A stretch of DNA of 64,000 nt from UBA9611 sp965237595 (GCA_965237595.1 CBDEFY010000007.1:372001-436000); one strand, 5' to 3'; shown: positions 27,037-36,455, numbered from the stretch's first letter. The notes: generated by a model not told the origin, from the sequence alone. Translations and numbers: made by a program.

Positions 27037-27196
27037 TTTCGTTTAACTGGTCCGCGATCCAAATCTAAGCGAATACCGAAGCAGTCCCTCTTGAATCTAA
27101 AGTCAGATAAATCGTACGGAGAACAGCTCATTATTGCCAGCCTCCTTTCAGACCCTGGTTGGTCCGAATCCCAACCCTTGTAATATCTAAGACGTG

Positions 27197-27230
27197 AAAA
27201 AAAGCCTCTTTTGTTCCAGAGAGGCTTTTT
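27197..27230. terminator. Bidirectional terminator
   Basis: A-run, GCCTCT, loop, AGAGGC, T-run. Sequence and right flank match the hairpin at 25177-25208, so the operon of coiled-coil and PH genes is bracketed by two copies of the same terminator. Confidence 0.8.
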
Positions 27231-27361
27231 GATTCTCGGACCGGACCTGCGCCGAGCCCAGTTGAAAACCTTCCGGAGCAGGCCTTGCAAGCATCTCTTC
27301 CGTCCTGTGCGCCGGATTAGATACAATAACCTGACATACGTCATCGGGCGGGGGCTTTAAG

Positions 27362-27589
27362 ATGTGCCGGAGCATCAAGATACTGCGGAACTTTGATCAG
27401 AACGCATCGGATACGGAGGTACGCGAGGCCGCGCTGCAGTTCGTGCGGAAAATCAGTGGCTACCGCCACCCATCCCAGGCCAACACCGCCGCATTCGAGA
27501 CAGCCGTGGATGAAATCTCGAAAGTGTCCCGTCAATTACTCCGATCGTTGGTGAACCGTTCGCCGGCGGCAGCGAGAAATCCCGGCTAG
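27362..27589 (+). CDS. DUF2277 family protein
   Basis: 75 residues beginning MCRSIKILRNFDQNASDTEV, the family signature, followed by AALQFVRKISGYRHPSQANT and a helical end. Small cytoplasmic protein; no function is established for the family. It converges on the Tag-like gene, the two stop codons sharing a CTAG. The family is widespread in actinobacteria and Chloroflexota. Confidence 0.85.
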   Translation: MCRSIKILRNFDQNASDTEVREAALQFVRKISGYRHPSQANTAAFETAVDEISKVSRQLLRSLVNRSPAAARNPG

Positions 27590-28113
27590 CCGCCGCTGGG
27601 GTCGTACTTGTCCCCTTCCTCGCGGGTGATGCGGCCCGAGGCCATGAGCCACATGCGGGAGATTTCCGGGCCCATGAACTTGAAGGTGGAGCGCAATTCC
27701 TTCTGAAGGGATGGGTAATCGGTGCCAAGCAGCACGTCGTAGAACCATCTACGGAACCCGCCGTGCTCTTTTCGAATCTTCTGGACGATTCCCGCGTTGT
27801 TTATAACGGCCTGAATCTTCTGCCGGTTGCGGATTATACCCGGGTTCTCTCGTAGTCTCTCCACATCAGACGGCCCCATGGCCGCCACGGCATCGATCTC
27901 CCAACCGGCGAATGCGGCTCGAAAACCGTCCCGCCGGGAGAGCACCATCCGCCAGGTGAGGCCCGCCTGGAACACCTGCAGGCTCATCACCTCGAACAGG
28001 GCGTTGTCATCGGCAGCCCGTTTGCCCCAAATTTCATTGGAGTACCACTCCCGGAGCAGGTCGCCCGAAACTCCTTCCGTGGCCTCCCATTCCTCCGTTG
28101 TTTCTTCCGGCAT
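27586..28113 (-). CDS. DNA-3-methyladenine glycosylase I-like protein, divergent
   Basis: 175 residues from ATG 28113 (the longer frame upstream overlaps the hydrolase gene and is not needed). The Tag fold is recognisable: ADDNALFEVMSLQVFQAGLT, LSRRDGFRAAFAGWEIDAVA, NPGIIRNRQKIQAVINNA and FKFMGPEISRMWLMASG. The family excises 3-methyladenine from DNA. Compared with E. coli Tag, the N-terminal Cys and His and the C-terminal His/Cys zinc ligands are missing. The Glu of L-E-G-Q-Q-A-G is replaced (LQVFQAG). It may be a zinc-less subfamily or have another substrate. Confidence 0.75.
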   Translation of the reverse strand: MPEETTEEWEATEGVSGDLLREWYSNEIWGKRAADDNALFEVMSLQVFQAGLTWRMVLSRRDGFRAAFAGWEIDAVAAMGPSDVERLRENPGIIRNRQKIQAVINNAGIVQKIRKEHGGFRRWFYDVLLGTDYPSLQKELRSTFKFMGPEISRMWLMASGRITREEGDKYDPSGG

Positions 28114-28150
28114 CCGTATATCCCCGCTTTTATCTCTGTTTTTATCAGCG

Positions 28151-29896
28151 TTACCGGGGCACGATGGGCAGGCTGACATAAGACGCCTTTTGGCCGTCGT
28201 GGAACACGGTCTGGAGCGCAGGCCTCAGTTCCGTGTCCTCGGCAATTATGTTCCCAGTATTGGTGTTGCGGTCGAACCGGGGAAAATTGCTGCTTGAGAT
28301 CTCCAGGCGTATCCGGTGACCGGCCTTGAACACGTTGCTGGTGGCCCACAGGTCGATCTCGTAACAGTAGGCCCGGCCCGGTACGAGGAGACTGGGGTTG
28401 GACATGGAGTCGCGGTAGCGCGCACGGATTATCCCGTCGGTCAGGTTCCGGGCGCATCCGTCCTCGCAAACGTCAACCAACTTGGCGGTGAAGTCGGTAT
28501 CGGTGGCCGAGGTAGCCGCCCACAGCGTCACCGTCACCGGGCCGGTGACTTCTAGGTCGTGCTCCAATGGCGGCGTGGAGTAGACCAAAACATCCGCCCG
28601 TTCCTCCACATCGTTCTGGTCGTAGGCCCCGTTGGCTGCGAAGTACGGGTTGCAGCACAGCGCGCCGCCCGTGGTTGGGACCGGGTCGGCCGGGTTGTAC
28701 AGGAAAACGTCCGGCGGTTCTCCGTCTGGAGCTTCTGTCCTCAGGCTTCCGTCGCCGTGCTTGGAATTGGCCGTTCCGCCGCTGTGCAGGTAGTACTTGG
28801 TATCTTTGGCCCTGGCGAGGGGCCATTCCTGTTCGTCCCGCCAGACGTCGTCGCCCATGACAAAGATCTTCACGGGCGATTCGTCCGTGATGCCGTTCTT
28901 GTCACCGTTCAACCAGTGGTCGAACCAAAGAAGGTGAATGCCGTCCAGGTCGATGGCCATCGCGTCGGCCAATACCCCAAAGTAATGGCGGCCCGCCATA
29001 CTTGTGCCGCGGGCCCCGTGCTGCCATGGGCCGATAATCAACTTCTGGCCGCCGCGGGCGTTCTCGGTGGCACCCGAATCCTTCATGCCCAGGTAGTTGC
29101 GGATGGTGCCGCCGAGGAAGATGTCGTACCAGCCACCGACGTGCAGGGCGGGGACATCAATCTCCGAATGGCGCTCTTCGATGCATAACTCCTTCCAGTA
29201 ATCGTCGTAGTCGGGGTGGGCCAGCCAGTCGTAGTAGTACTTGGCCAGCCCTGAGTCCAAGTGGGGATAGTCTTTGGTGGGCAGGGAACGGAACCCTTCG
29301 GTCATCCCGTCGACGGCTTTGACCAATTCCATCCGCCGTTCCAGGGGCACGTCCTGCGCGCCGGAGACGTTCTTGAAGTTGGCCAAGGTCAGCTGTAGCA
29401 GCGTCCAAGACATGTTGAACCCCAACTCGAAGGCGCCGCCCTGGTAGGTCCAGCCATCGTGATAGTTGGAGGCGGTGACCGTGGGAGCGATGGTTACCAG
29501 ATGGGGTGGCCGGGCGGTGGCCGCCAGCCATTGGGTGGCCCCCACGTAGGAGGCGCCGTACATGCCGACCTTGCCGTTGGACCAAGGCTGGGCGGCGGCC
29601 CACTCCACGGTATCGTAACCGTCTTCTATGTCATCCCGGAAGGCGTAGAACTCGCCCTCCGACGCGTGCCGGCCCCGGGTGTCCTGGATTACCACCGCGA
29701 ACCCAGCCTGGGCCGCCCTGATTGGGTCCAGCATGGTGCTGGTCAGACTAGCGGACTTGTCGTAGGGCGTGCGCTGTAGGATGGTGGGGAAGGGCCCGTG
29801 GCCGTCGGGCCGGTAGACGTCGGCGTATAGGGTGATGCCATCCCTCATGACTACAGCGATGTTGGTCTCCATCTTGAGCGAGATTGGGTCCGGCAT
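28151..29896 (-). CDS. CocE/NonD-family hydrolase (X-Pro dipeptidyl-peptidase-like)
   Basis: 581 residues. An alpha/beta-hydrolase core carries nucleophile Ser116 in GMYGASYVG, a likely acid in HVGGWYDIFLGGT and His in IIGPWQHGA. A C-terminal jelly-roll domain follows (from about 340: PPLEHDLEVTGPVTVTLWA), ending SYVSLPIVPR. The family cleaves acyl esters (cocaine esterase, glutaryl-7-ACA acylase) or X-Pro peptides; substrate here unknown. No signal peptide, so cytoplasmic. It is followed by the Tag-like gene and preceded by the monooxygenase with a 40-base gap, probably one operon. The N-terminal 224 codons are duplicated at 566-1237. Confidence 0.88.
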   Translation of the reverse strand: MPDPISLKMETNIAVVMRDGITLYADVYRPDGHGPFPTILQRTPYDKSASLTSTMLDPIRAAQAGFAVVIQDTRGRHASEGEFYAFRDDIEDGYDTVEWAAAQPWSNGKVGMYGASYVGATQWLAATARPPHLVTIAPTVTASNYHDGWTYQGGAFELGFNMSWTLLQLTLANFKNVSGAQDVPLERRMELVKAVDGMTEGFRSLPTKDYPHLDSGLAKYYYDWLAHPDYDDYWKELCIEERHSEIDVPALHVGGWYDIFLGGTIRNYLGMKDSGATENARGGQKLIIGPWQHGARGTSMAGRHYFGVLADAMAIDLDGIHLLWFDHWLNGDKNGITDESPVKIFVMGDDVWRDEQEWPLARAKDTKYYLHSGGTANSKHGDGSLRTEAPDGEPPDVFLYNPADPVPTTGGALCCNPYFAANGAYDQNDVEERADVLVYSTPPLEHDLEVTGPVTVTLWAATSATDTDFTAKLVDVCEDGCARNLTDGIIRARYRDSMSNPSLLVPGRAYCYEIDLWATSNVFKAGHRIRLEISSSNFPRFDRNTNTGNIIAEDTELRPALQTVFHDGQKASYVSLPIVPR

Positions 29897-29936
29897 GATT
29901 CTGCTCCTTCCCTATTGGGCCTCAATTGGGGAAATC

Positions 29937-30893
29937 CTATTCCTGGAAATGGGGTATAACGTGGGAGGCGAACATCTCCATCTGGCGGAAAAAAGCATCC
30001 GGCTCAGAAGCCAGGAAGCCCAGATTGATGTGTTCCACCCCAGCGGCAATCCGGTCATCCACGGCTTTGATGCAGTCTTCGGGGGTCCCGGCGATACACA
30101 GGGCTTGGGCGATGTCCTCGGCGCTCCGCTCCGGGGTCACGTAGCGCTCGCCAACGTTGGACACCGCCAATGCCATGGCCCCGGCGGCATCGACCGAGAT
30201 GCCCGTGGGCTGGTTCAGCCCCCAGTGGAAGCCGCTAAGGTCGCGCCCGGCCTCGGCGGCGAACTGGCGCACCATCTCGTTGCTGGCCTTGATCCGGCGC
30301 ACAGTGAACAGGTAGGGGTACCAGCCGTCGCCCATCACCGCCGCCCGACGCATGGCCGCCTCGCTGCGGCCTGAGACCCAGATTGGCGGGTACGGTTTTT
30401 GCGCTGGGAAAGGCAGCAGCGTGACATCGTCGAAGTCAAAAAAATCGCCGTGATGGGAGACGTGTTCCTCGGTCCAGAGGCGTCTCATCACCTGGAGCAT
30501 CTCGTCGGTGCGTTTGCCCCTGGTGTGCACGTTCACGCCCACGGCGTCAAACTCCACCTTGGTGCCGCGCTGCCCACTGATGCCGATGCCGAAGTCCAGG
30601 CGGCCTCCCGAAACTTGGTCCACGCTGGCCACCATCTTGGCCAGTGCCACCGGATGGTACAGGGGCGCAATCACGATCCCGGTCATCACCCGGAGGCGCC
30701 TGGTTGCCCCGGCAGCGGCGGCCATGGCCGGCAGGTTGAGCAGGGTGGGGCGGGGCGGGTTGCCGTCCATGATGTGCTCGCCCATGGTCACCCGGCTGTA
30801 GCCCATGTCCTCGGCCCGGCGGGCGAACTCAGGGACGTCCCAATAATCGTCCACCGAAAGATTGACGCCAAAGGTAATCTTGGGACCGGGCAT
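29937..30893 (-). CDS. LLM-class flavin/F420-dependent monooxygenase
   Basis: 318 residues from ATG 30893, chosen for its AGGAGG site and because the conserved barrel starts with ITFGVNLSVDDYWDVPEFAR. Luciferase-like TIM barrel: GYSRVTMGEHIMDG, RRLRVMTGIVIAPLYHP, LDFGIGISGQRGTKVEFDAV, PIWVSGRSEAAMRRAAVMGD. The family oxidises small organic compounds with reduced FMN or F420; substrate unknown. It heads the likely operon with the CocE hydrolase. The last 165 codons are duplicated at 1278-1775. A second, distinct LLM enzyme is at 41385. Confidence 0.88.
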   Translation of the reverse strand: MPGPKITFGVNLSVDDYWDVPEFARRAEDMGYSRVTMGEHIMDGNPPRPTLLNLPAMAAAAGATRRLRVMTGIVIAPLYHPVALAKMVASVDQVSGGRLDFGIGISGQRGTKVEFDAVGVNVHTRGKRTDEMLQVMRRLWTEEHVSHHGDFFDFDDVTLLPFPAQKPYPPIWVSGRSEAAMRRAAVMGDGWYPYLFTVRRIKASNEMVRQFAAEAGRDLSGFHWGLNQPTGISVDAAGAMALAVSNVGERYVTPERSAEDIAQALCIAGTPEDCIKAVDDRIAAGVEHINLGFLASEPDAFFRQMEMFASHVIPHFQE

Positions 30894-31156
30894 TGCTCCT
30901 CCTGAATTGCCATGTTTTGGCAGGGGCTGGGCGGCCAACTTCAGCGATTAATTACCGGGCACCAGATTACTCCCTGGGCCTCCGGGAATCAATTTTTGGC
31001 CGCACCGGAGACTCAAATGGCCGCCCGAGGTCCCGCTAGGTCCATGTAGGCCATCAAGTTGGTCCCTTTGGCCACTAGGTAATTAGAATAGGTTAGTATA
31101 CGATTTCAGGGTATGGGTGGAGTGAGTGGCTGTCCAGGGGGGATCTGGAGGCCCGA

Positions 31157-32062
31157 ATGGCAATCGAAAAATCCACCGAAACAGGTCTGATGACCGGCAA
31201 AACATGCCTGGTGACCGGAGCGACCACAGGCATTGGGCGGGTAACCGCGCTCGAGTTGGCCCGCATGGGCGCCAACGTCGTAATCGCCGGACGGAATCCG
31301 GCCAGGTGCGCCGTCACCGCCATCGACATTCGCGAAGAGACCCGGAACCCCTCTGTGGAGTATTTGGTAGCCGACCTGTCGTCCCAGGAGCAGGTCCGCC
31401 GCATGGCCGAAGAGTTCAAGGAACGCCACCAACGCCTGGACGTTCTGGTCAACAATGCCGGGGCGCTTTTTATGGGCCGGCAATTCAGCATCGACGGCAT
31501 CGAGATGACCTTCGCTCTCAACCACCTCTCCTATTTCCTGCTTACCAACCTGTTGCTGGACGTCCTAGTCGCTTCAGCCCCGGCCCGGGTTGTCAACGTA
31601 GCCTCCAGCGCCCATCAGGATGTACGCGTAGATTTGGGCGATATCCATGACCCCCACCGTTATTTCGGCTTCCGGGCTTATTCCTGGTCCAAGTTGTGCA
31701 ACGTACTTTTCACCTACGAACTGGCCCGGCGGCTTGAGGGCACCGGCGTAACAGCCAACGCCCTGCACCCTGGACTGGTGGCGACCAATTTCCTGACCAA
31801 CAACGGGCCATTTGGCCGTTTCCTGAACCTCCTGCTTGGGCTCAGAGGTATCAGCGTGGAAGCCGGCGCAATGACGCCGGTACACGCCGCATCTTCCCCG
31901 GAGATGGACGGGGTCTCGGGTAAATACCTGGTCAAGAAACAGCCCGTCCGTTCCTCCAAACGCAGCTACGAAGAGTCCAAGGCCGCCGCCCCTTGGGAAC
32001 TCAGCGCCAACCTGACCGGAATCTCTTCGGAAGCGCTCATCCCGACCTTGACCACCAGTTAG
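31157..32062 (+). CDS. SDR-family oxidoreductase (retinol dehydrogenase-like)
   Basis: 301 residues. Rossmann motif TGATTGIGRVTALELARMG (residues 21-39), NNAGALF, and the catalytic YSWSK with the preceding Ser (VASSAHQDV). The arrangement and length match retinol dehydrogenase/WW-domain oxidoreductase-type SDRs that use NADP(H). ATG with GGAGG 6 bases upstream. First gene of a plus-strand group with the FAD oxidoreductase and the alpha/beta hydrolase; a shared substrate is possible but not shown. Confidence 0.88.
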   Translation: MAIEKSTETGLMTGKTCLVTGATTGIGRVTALELARMGANVVIAGRNPARCAVTAIDIREETRNPSVEYLVADLSSQEQVRRMAEEFKERHQRLDVLVNNAGALFMGRQFSIDGIEMTFALNHLSYFLLTNLLLDVLVASAPARVVNVASSAHQDVRVDLGDIHDPHRYFGFRAYSWSKLCNVLFTYELARRLEGTGVTANALHPGLVATNFLTNNGPFGRFLNLLLGLRGISVEAGAMTPVHAASSPEMDGVSGKYLVKKQPVRSSKRSYEESKAAAPWELSANLTGISSEALIPTLTTS

Positions 32063-32160
32063 GGACCACCAGTTAGCCCGCCCGGCTTCCGGGCTTTGTT
32101 GACAGCTACGGGCAACCCTCCCATAATTCCTGCCATCCCCTCTCCGGAGACTCATTTCAT

Positions 32161-33354
32161 ATGGCGGAAAAGGTTGATGTTGCCGTAGTCGGCGCCGGAG
32201 TCGTAGGCTGCTCGGTGGCCTACTACTTGGCGAGAGAGGGCATCAAGGTCGCCCTGCTCGAACGGGAGGCCATCGGTAGCGGGTCCTCCGCGCACGCCAC
32301 GGGCTTCATAAGTCTCTTGGGCACAGAGTTCTACCCCGGCCCAACCTTCCAATTCGGTCTGGACAGCTACCGTGAATTTCCCTCGCTGGTCGAAGAGCTG
32401 GAAGAAGCAACGGGCATTGACCTGCTGTACCAGCGCCGTCCCTCTCTGAGACTGGCCCTGGAAGAGGGCGAAGAGAAGCTAATCAAGGACCTCATGTCCT
32501 GGCAGAAAGACCACGTCGCCATGCGCTGGATCACCGCCGAAGACGTCCACGAACTGGAACCGCGGTTGACTCCGTCGCTGAGGGGCGCAGTCTACGAAGA
32601 CGAATCGGCCCAGTTGGACAGCTATCGGCTGAACCTGGCCCTGGCCGCCGGAGCCGAGCGTAAAGGCGCCCAGACTATCCTGCGCCAGGTCACCGGCCTG
32701 AAGTCAAAAGGCGATCGGATCACGGGTGTATTCACCCAAGGAGACGATATCTCCTGCGGCACGGTGGTGCTGGCGGTCGGGATCTGGAGCCCTCCCTTCC
32801 AAAAGGACCTAGGCTTCCCCATACCGGTGGGGGCGCTGAAGGGGGAGCGCCTGTTGCTCCAATACGGCGGCGACCCGCTACAGGTGTTGATTAGCTCCCC
32901 CAAACGGGGCCATATGATTAGCCGGCTGGACGGCATGTTGAGCGTCGGCAGCACCGGAGGCCGGGACTACGACAGAGGCCAGCTTTACCAGGGTGAAGGG
33001 ATCGACCGGCAGCCCACTGAAACGGCCCGCGTGGAGCTCATGCAGCGGGCCATCGACGTTTTCCCCGACTTGGAGAGAGCTTCCCTGGTGCAACAACTGG
33101 CTGGCTCCCGGCCCCTGAGCCCCGACCGCCGGCCCATCATCGGCCCGGTGCCCGGCAAAGAAGGGGTGGTCCTGGCCACCGGCCACACCACCAAGGGCAT
33201 CCACCTGGGCCCCATCACCGCCAAAGCCATCACCGAATATATCCAGGGGGGATGCATGAAGGTCCCAACCTCCATCGAGACCTTTTTGCCTTCCCGGTTC
33301 GCGGATATGGCCCAAGCCGACTTCCAGACCGCCGGTCTTAACGTTGAAGAATAA
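32161..33354 (+). CDS. FAD-dependent oxidoreductase, DAO family
   Basis: 397 residues. The FAD-binding start VDVAVVGAGVVGCSVAYYLA, ALLEREAIGSGSSAHATGF and the C-terminal RPIIGPVPGKEGVVLATGHT define the D-amino-acid/glycine/sarcosine oxidase family. It oxidises a C-N bond of an amine or amino acid; the substrate cannot be deduced. Soluble. It lies 98 bases after the SDR and 34 bases before the next hydrolase. Confidence 0.88.
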   Translation: MAEKVDVAVVGAGVVGCSVAYYLAREGIKVALLEREAIGSGSSAHATGFISLLGTEFYPGPTFQFGLDSYREFPSLVEELEEATGIDLLYQRRPSLRLALEEGEEKLIKDLMSWQKDHVAMRWITAEDVHELEPRLTPSLRGAVYEDESAQLDSYRLNLALAAGAERKGAQTILRQVTGLKSKGDRITGVFTQGDDISCGTVVLAVGIWSPPFQKDLGFPIPVGALKGERLLLQYGGDPLQVLISSPKRGHMISRLDGMLSVGSTGGRDYDRGQLYQGEGIDRQPTETARVELMQRAIDVFPDLERASLVQQLAGSRPLSPDRRPIIGPVPGKEGVVLATGHTTKGIHLGPITAKAITEYIQGGCMKVPTSIETFLPSRFADMAQADFQTAGLNVEE

Positions 33355-33388
33355 CCCGTGATCAGAACGTATCGGAGGAGCACGACAG

Positions 33389-34279
33389 ATGAGACGCTCG
33401 GTTGAGTTTTACAGCGAAGGTTCCAAACTTTGCGGCAATGTTTACCTTCCCGACGGCCTGGCCGCCGGCGAGAAGCGCTCCGCGGTGCTCCTGTGCCACG
33501 GCTACACGGGGGTTAAAGACCTGTACCTCCCCGATAACGCCCGGGTGCTCAACGAGGCCGGATACGTGGTCATGAACTTCGACTACAAGGGCTGGGGCGA
33601 CAGCGAGGGCAGCCGCAGCCGCTTGGCCCCCTACAGCCGAGTGGCCGACGTTCAGGCCGCCATGACCTTCCTGGGCGTCCAACCCGAAGTTAACGAGGAC
33701 AGCATTGGCATCTACGGCACCAGTTACGGCGGAGCCACCGTTTCCTGGGTGGGGGCCATCGACCAGCGGGCCAAGTGTATCGTTAGCGTGGTGGGCATTG
33801 GCCACGGCGCGCGGTGGATGAGCCGGGTGCGGCGCATGGACGAGTGGTTCGACTTATTGGAGCGCTCCAAGGCCGACCGGGAGCAACGCGCCTTAACCGG
33901 GAAATCGGAGATGGTGGAGCGCTCGGATATTCTGTTGCCGGACCGCCAGTCGGCGGAACTGGCCGCCGCCGCCCGAAAGAACAACCCCGCCGCCGTGGGG
34001 ACCATCCCGGTGGAGTACGTTGATGACACCATCGGCTTCAACCCGGAATGGATCGTGGACAAGATATCCCCTCGGCCCATCCTGTTCATAACCAGCGACG
34101 ACGACCGCTTAGTGCCGCCCGAAGAGTCGGAGCAGCTATACGCCCACGCGGGTGACCCCAAAAAACTGGTCGTGTTGAAGGGCGTCGGCCACTACGAGGT
34201 CTACGCGGAACCGGCCTTCTCCCAGGTCATGAATGAGACCGTGGCCTGGTACCAGAAATACCTGCCCGCCAAACCATAA
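33389..34279 (+). CDS. Alpha/beta hydrolase (dienelactone hydrolase/S9-like)
   Basis: 296 residues. LLCHGYTGVKDLYLPDNARV forms the oxyanion region, GIYGTSYGGATVSWVGAID holds the Ser nucleophile (G-T-S-Y-G), PILFITSDDDRLVPPEES gives the acid, and VGHYEVYAEP gives the His. A complete triad is therefore visible. Strong GGAGGA ribosome site. Substrate unknown; probably an ester or small peptide. Last gene of the group; a palindromic repeat follows. Confidence 0.87.
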   Translation: MRRSVEFYSEGSKLCGNVYLPDGLAAGEKRSAVLLCHGYTGVKDLYLPDNARVLNEAGYVVMNFDYKGWGDSEGSRSRLAPYSRVADVQAAMTFLGVQPEVNEDSIGIYGTSYGGATVSWVGAIDQRAKCIVSVVGIGHGARWMSRVRRMDEWFDLLERSKADREQRALTGKSEMVERSDILLPDRQSAELAAAARKNNPAAVGTIPVEYVDDTIGFNPEWIVDKISPRPILFITSDDDRLVPPEESEQLYAHAGDPKKLVVLKGVGHYEVYAEPAFSQVMNETVAWYQKYLPAKP

Positions 34280-34334
34280 ATATCCCTTCCTCCGCTCCGG
34301 GGCGTTGCCTCAAAAATAATACTGATGGCCCGTC

Positions 34335-34471
34335 GCCCCGATGTCATCGGGGCTCCATGTACGCCTCACTCTGTCACTCCAAGCGAAGCGAGGAGTCTCG
34401 TTCTCCCTGGGCCATCATTCCCAGTTGAAACGAGATGCTTCGTCGGCCTACGGCGCTCCTCAGAACGACAG
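34335..34471. repeat. Intergenic palindromic (REP-like) repeat
   Basis: A small hairpin (GCCCCGATG, loop TC, CATCGGGGC region, 34335-34353) is followed by a long imperfect inverted repeat. The left arm starts at 34371 (CTGTCACTCCAAGCGAAGCG) and the right arm ends at 34471 (complement: CTGTCGTTCTGAGGAGCGCC). Such G-A-G-C-G-A-A-G-C-G-A palindromes are common between genes in Chloroflexota and other bacteria. No coding frame is apparent. Confidence 0.6.
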
Positions 34472-34524
34472 TTTTAACCCAAGCCCCCGCACCGGAGAAT
34501 GGTTAGCATGGGAGCCCAGGCCCT

Positions 34525-35481
34525 TCACAGGTTCCGGTTTATCCCGCTGAGAAGGCTATAGCACATCTCCAACGTCGGAGTTGGGACTCCCAGGCGTTGC
34601 GCCTCTGCGACCGCGTGTCCCAGCGTCTCGTCAATCTCCAGCTTGCGCCCTTGTTCTAGGTCTTGGAGAGAAGACATCCGGTGGTCGGGCGCATTTGCTT
34701 CTAGCATCGCGCCTAGGTCGTTCAACGCCACGACAGCATCTTCTTCGGTACCGTTGACCACCGCTAAGACCGGCAGAGGATCGCTATCTTCCAAGGGTAT
34801 TCTCTGTTCATTGGCGACAGCCGCAACCTCGCGCATCACCCGGGCGCATATTAAGGCACAGTTGGGGTCGGATAAGAATCTATAGGTGACTAATCTGGTG
34901 AGAATTGCCACCGCCGTCGCCCCTGCCCAGCCTACGAATTTCGACCATTGCGCAGATTGGACGTTGGCTACCGCATCGGAATTTACTCCGGCGCCTTGGA
35001 GCATCGCCGACAGGTCTTTGACTCGGTCTGATATCCCTTCCGGCAACTCTCCTATATGAAACCCACGGTTCAAAGTGAAGTTAACTTGGCCTGTTGGCAA
35101 GGCCCCGCCGCTGAATGAAGCCACAGCGCCCAATGTGTTGGCTGTCCCAAAAACCGCGGCTAATTGCTCATTCGCCTGAACCCCGTTTTGTACGGAGAAT
35201 ACGCTGAAAAATTTGACGTGGGAAAGACCTGATATTGCCGAGCTCAATTGATGGGTTTTCACGGCCACAATGAGTACTTCGGCCTCGGAAATCTGCGATG
35301 GTTCGGTCACGATCGGGCATGATACGTTGAACTCAGACAATCCCGTGACCGTGATTCCGTTTTGCCTCAGATATGCGGCCCTTTCCCCGCGCGCTATAAG
35401 AGTTACGTCTTCTCCGGCCCGAGCCAAATGGCTGGCCACTATCGAACCAAGGGCACCTGCTCCCAAAACTACAACTTTCAT
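34525..35481 (-). CDS. Ketopantoate reductase-family dehydrogenase (ApbA/PanE)
   Basis: 318 residues. N-terminal NADP-binding MKVVVLGAGALGSIVASHLA; KTHQLSSAI carries the conserved Lys-Thr; WSKFVGWAGATAVAILTR is the catalytic Lys/Asn region, with Asn changed to Gly-Trp-Ala context; the C-terminal S-S-L-Q-D-L-E-Q-G-R-K-L-E-I-D motif is typical. The family reduces 2-ketopantoate to pantoate in coenzyme A synthesis, but many relatives act on other 2-keto acids. No other pantothenate gene is near, so a broader role is equally likely. Confidence 0.8.
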   Translation of the reverse strand: MKVVVLGAGALGSIVASHLARAGEDVTLIARGERAAYLRQNGITVTGLSEFNVSCPIVTEPSQISEAEVLIVAVKTHQLSSAISGLSHVKFFSVFSVQNGVQANEQLAAVFGTANTLGAVASFSGGALPTGQVNFTLNRGFHIGELPEGISDRVKDLSAMLQGAGVNSDAVANVQSAQWSKFVGWAGATAVAILTRLVTYRFLSDPNCALICARVMREVAAVANEQRIPLEDSDPLPVLAVVNGTEEDAVVALNDLGAMLEANAPDHRMSSLQDLEQGRKLEIDETLGHAVAEAQRLGVPTPTLEMCYSLLSGINRNL

Positions 35482-35574
35482 CGCTCAAATCTCTCCCATT
35501 CTTCGTGCAACCACCGGTCGATAATCAGGTCCTGAACCCAAAAGGCCCTTCCTCCGTCCTTCCGTGGAAGGAAG

Positions 35575-35899
35575 GGAAGGTTAGGATGGGGCGTTGCCCA
35601 AAGGCTGGCAATCACCACCGCCAATTTCCTAATCGCGACTAGGGCCGAATCGCCCTGACGACCGTGCTGCTGGCGCCGTAAGAATTGTGAGCCTCGTGTT
35701 TACCGTGTAAGGCGTTGTCGTCGCGGAGCATGCTTGGGGTGGAAGGTTAGGATGGGGCGTTGCCCAAAGGCTGGCAATCACCACCGCCAATTTCCTAATC
35801 GCGACTAGGGCCGAATCGCCCTGACGACCGTGCTGCTGGCGCCGTAAGAATTGTGAGCCTCGTGTTTACCGTGTAAGGCGTTGTCGTCGCGGAGCATGC
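35575..35899. repeat. 159-bp tandem duplication (35575-35733 and 35741-35899)
   Basis: The unit, period 166, contains the last 32 codons and the downstream flank of the methyltransferase gene. The two copies appear identical. The outer copy (35639-35733) is therefore a non-functional copy of the gene's 3' end. The gap between PanE and the methyltransferase holds nothing else. Confidence 0.9.
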
Positions 35900-36455
35900 G
35901 GGATGCATGACCACTTGTGGCATCGTCCCTAAGAACAAAGGCTTGCTCAATCTCCAGTTCCTCGAGTTCAGCGATAATCTCGTCTGGAGTTGTGAGGCTA
36001 GACAGGTCTTCCTCTGACCAGCCAGCAGGCGGACCGGACTTGTCATGGCTGACGAATAGGAACGTGCCACCCGGAGCCAACGCCTTTGACACGGTCGCCA
36101 GCACGTTGGCCCGCTGCTGAGGAAACATCTGAATGTAGAAGCTCGTTATCAGGTCGTAATCGCCCTGGGGTTGGAATTCCGAGGCAGCGGCCAAAACAAA
36201 CCTGACGTCAACCTGTTGTTTGGCGGCCAGTCTCTTGCCTTTTTCAAGTGCCACTTCGGAGTAATCCACCGCCGTAACTTGCCAGCCCTGCTTAGCCAGC
36301 CAAACTGCGTTGACGCCTGTGCCACAGCCTATGTCCAGAGCGCGGCCCGGTGTCAGGTGCTCGATCTGGTCCGCCAGAACCAAATCTGAGCCTGAACCGC
36401 AGTCTTCCATGTCTGCCCACATGTCGTCCCAAAATTCTGGTGTGTCGGTTGACAT
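35805..36455 (-). CDS. Class I SAM-dependent methyltransferase
   Basis: 216 residues. Motif I ALDIGCGTGVNAVWLAKQGW, then VTAVDYSEVALEKGKRLA (acidic loop), motif II YDLITSFYIQMFP and motif III LAPGGTFLFVSHD. This fits the thiopurine/tellurite-resistance-like small-molecule methyltransferases with an N-terminal W-D-D-M-W. Substrate unknown. Soluble, monocistronic in appearance. Its 3' end is tandemly duplicated. Confidence 0.85.
   Translation of the reverse strand: MSTDTPEFWDDMWADMEDCGSGSDLVLADQIEHLTPGRALDIGCGTGVNAVWLAKQGWQVTAVDYSEVALEKGKRLAAKQQVDVRFVLAAASEFQPQGDYDLITSFYIQMFPQQRANVLATVSKALAPGGTFLFVSHDKSGPPAGWSEEDLSSLTTPDEIIAELEELEIEQAFVLRDDATSGHASRMLRDDNALHGKHEAHNSYGASSTVVRAIRP

Noticed and set aside
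34525..35481. Naming the ketopantoate reductase-family gene panE
   Set aside because: Family membership is clear but there are no pantothenate genes around and the active-site Asn is not evident.
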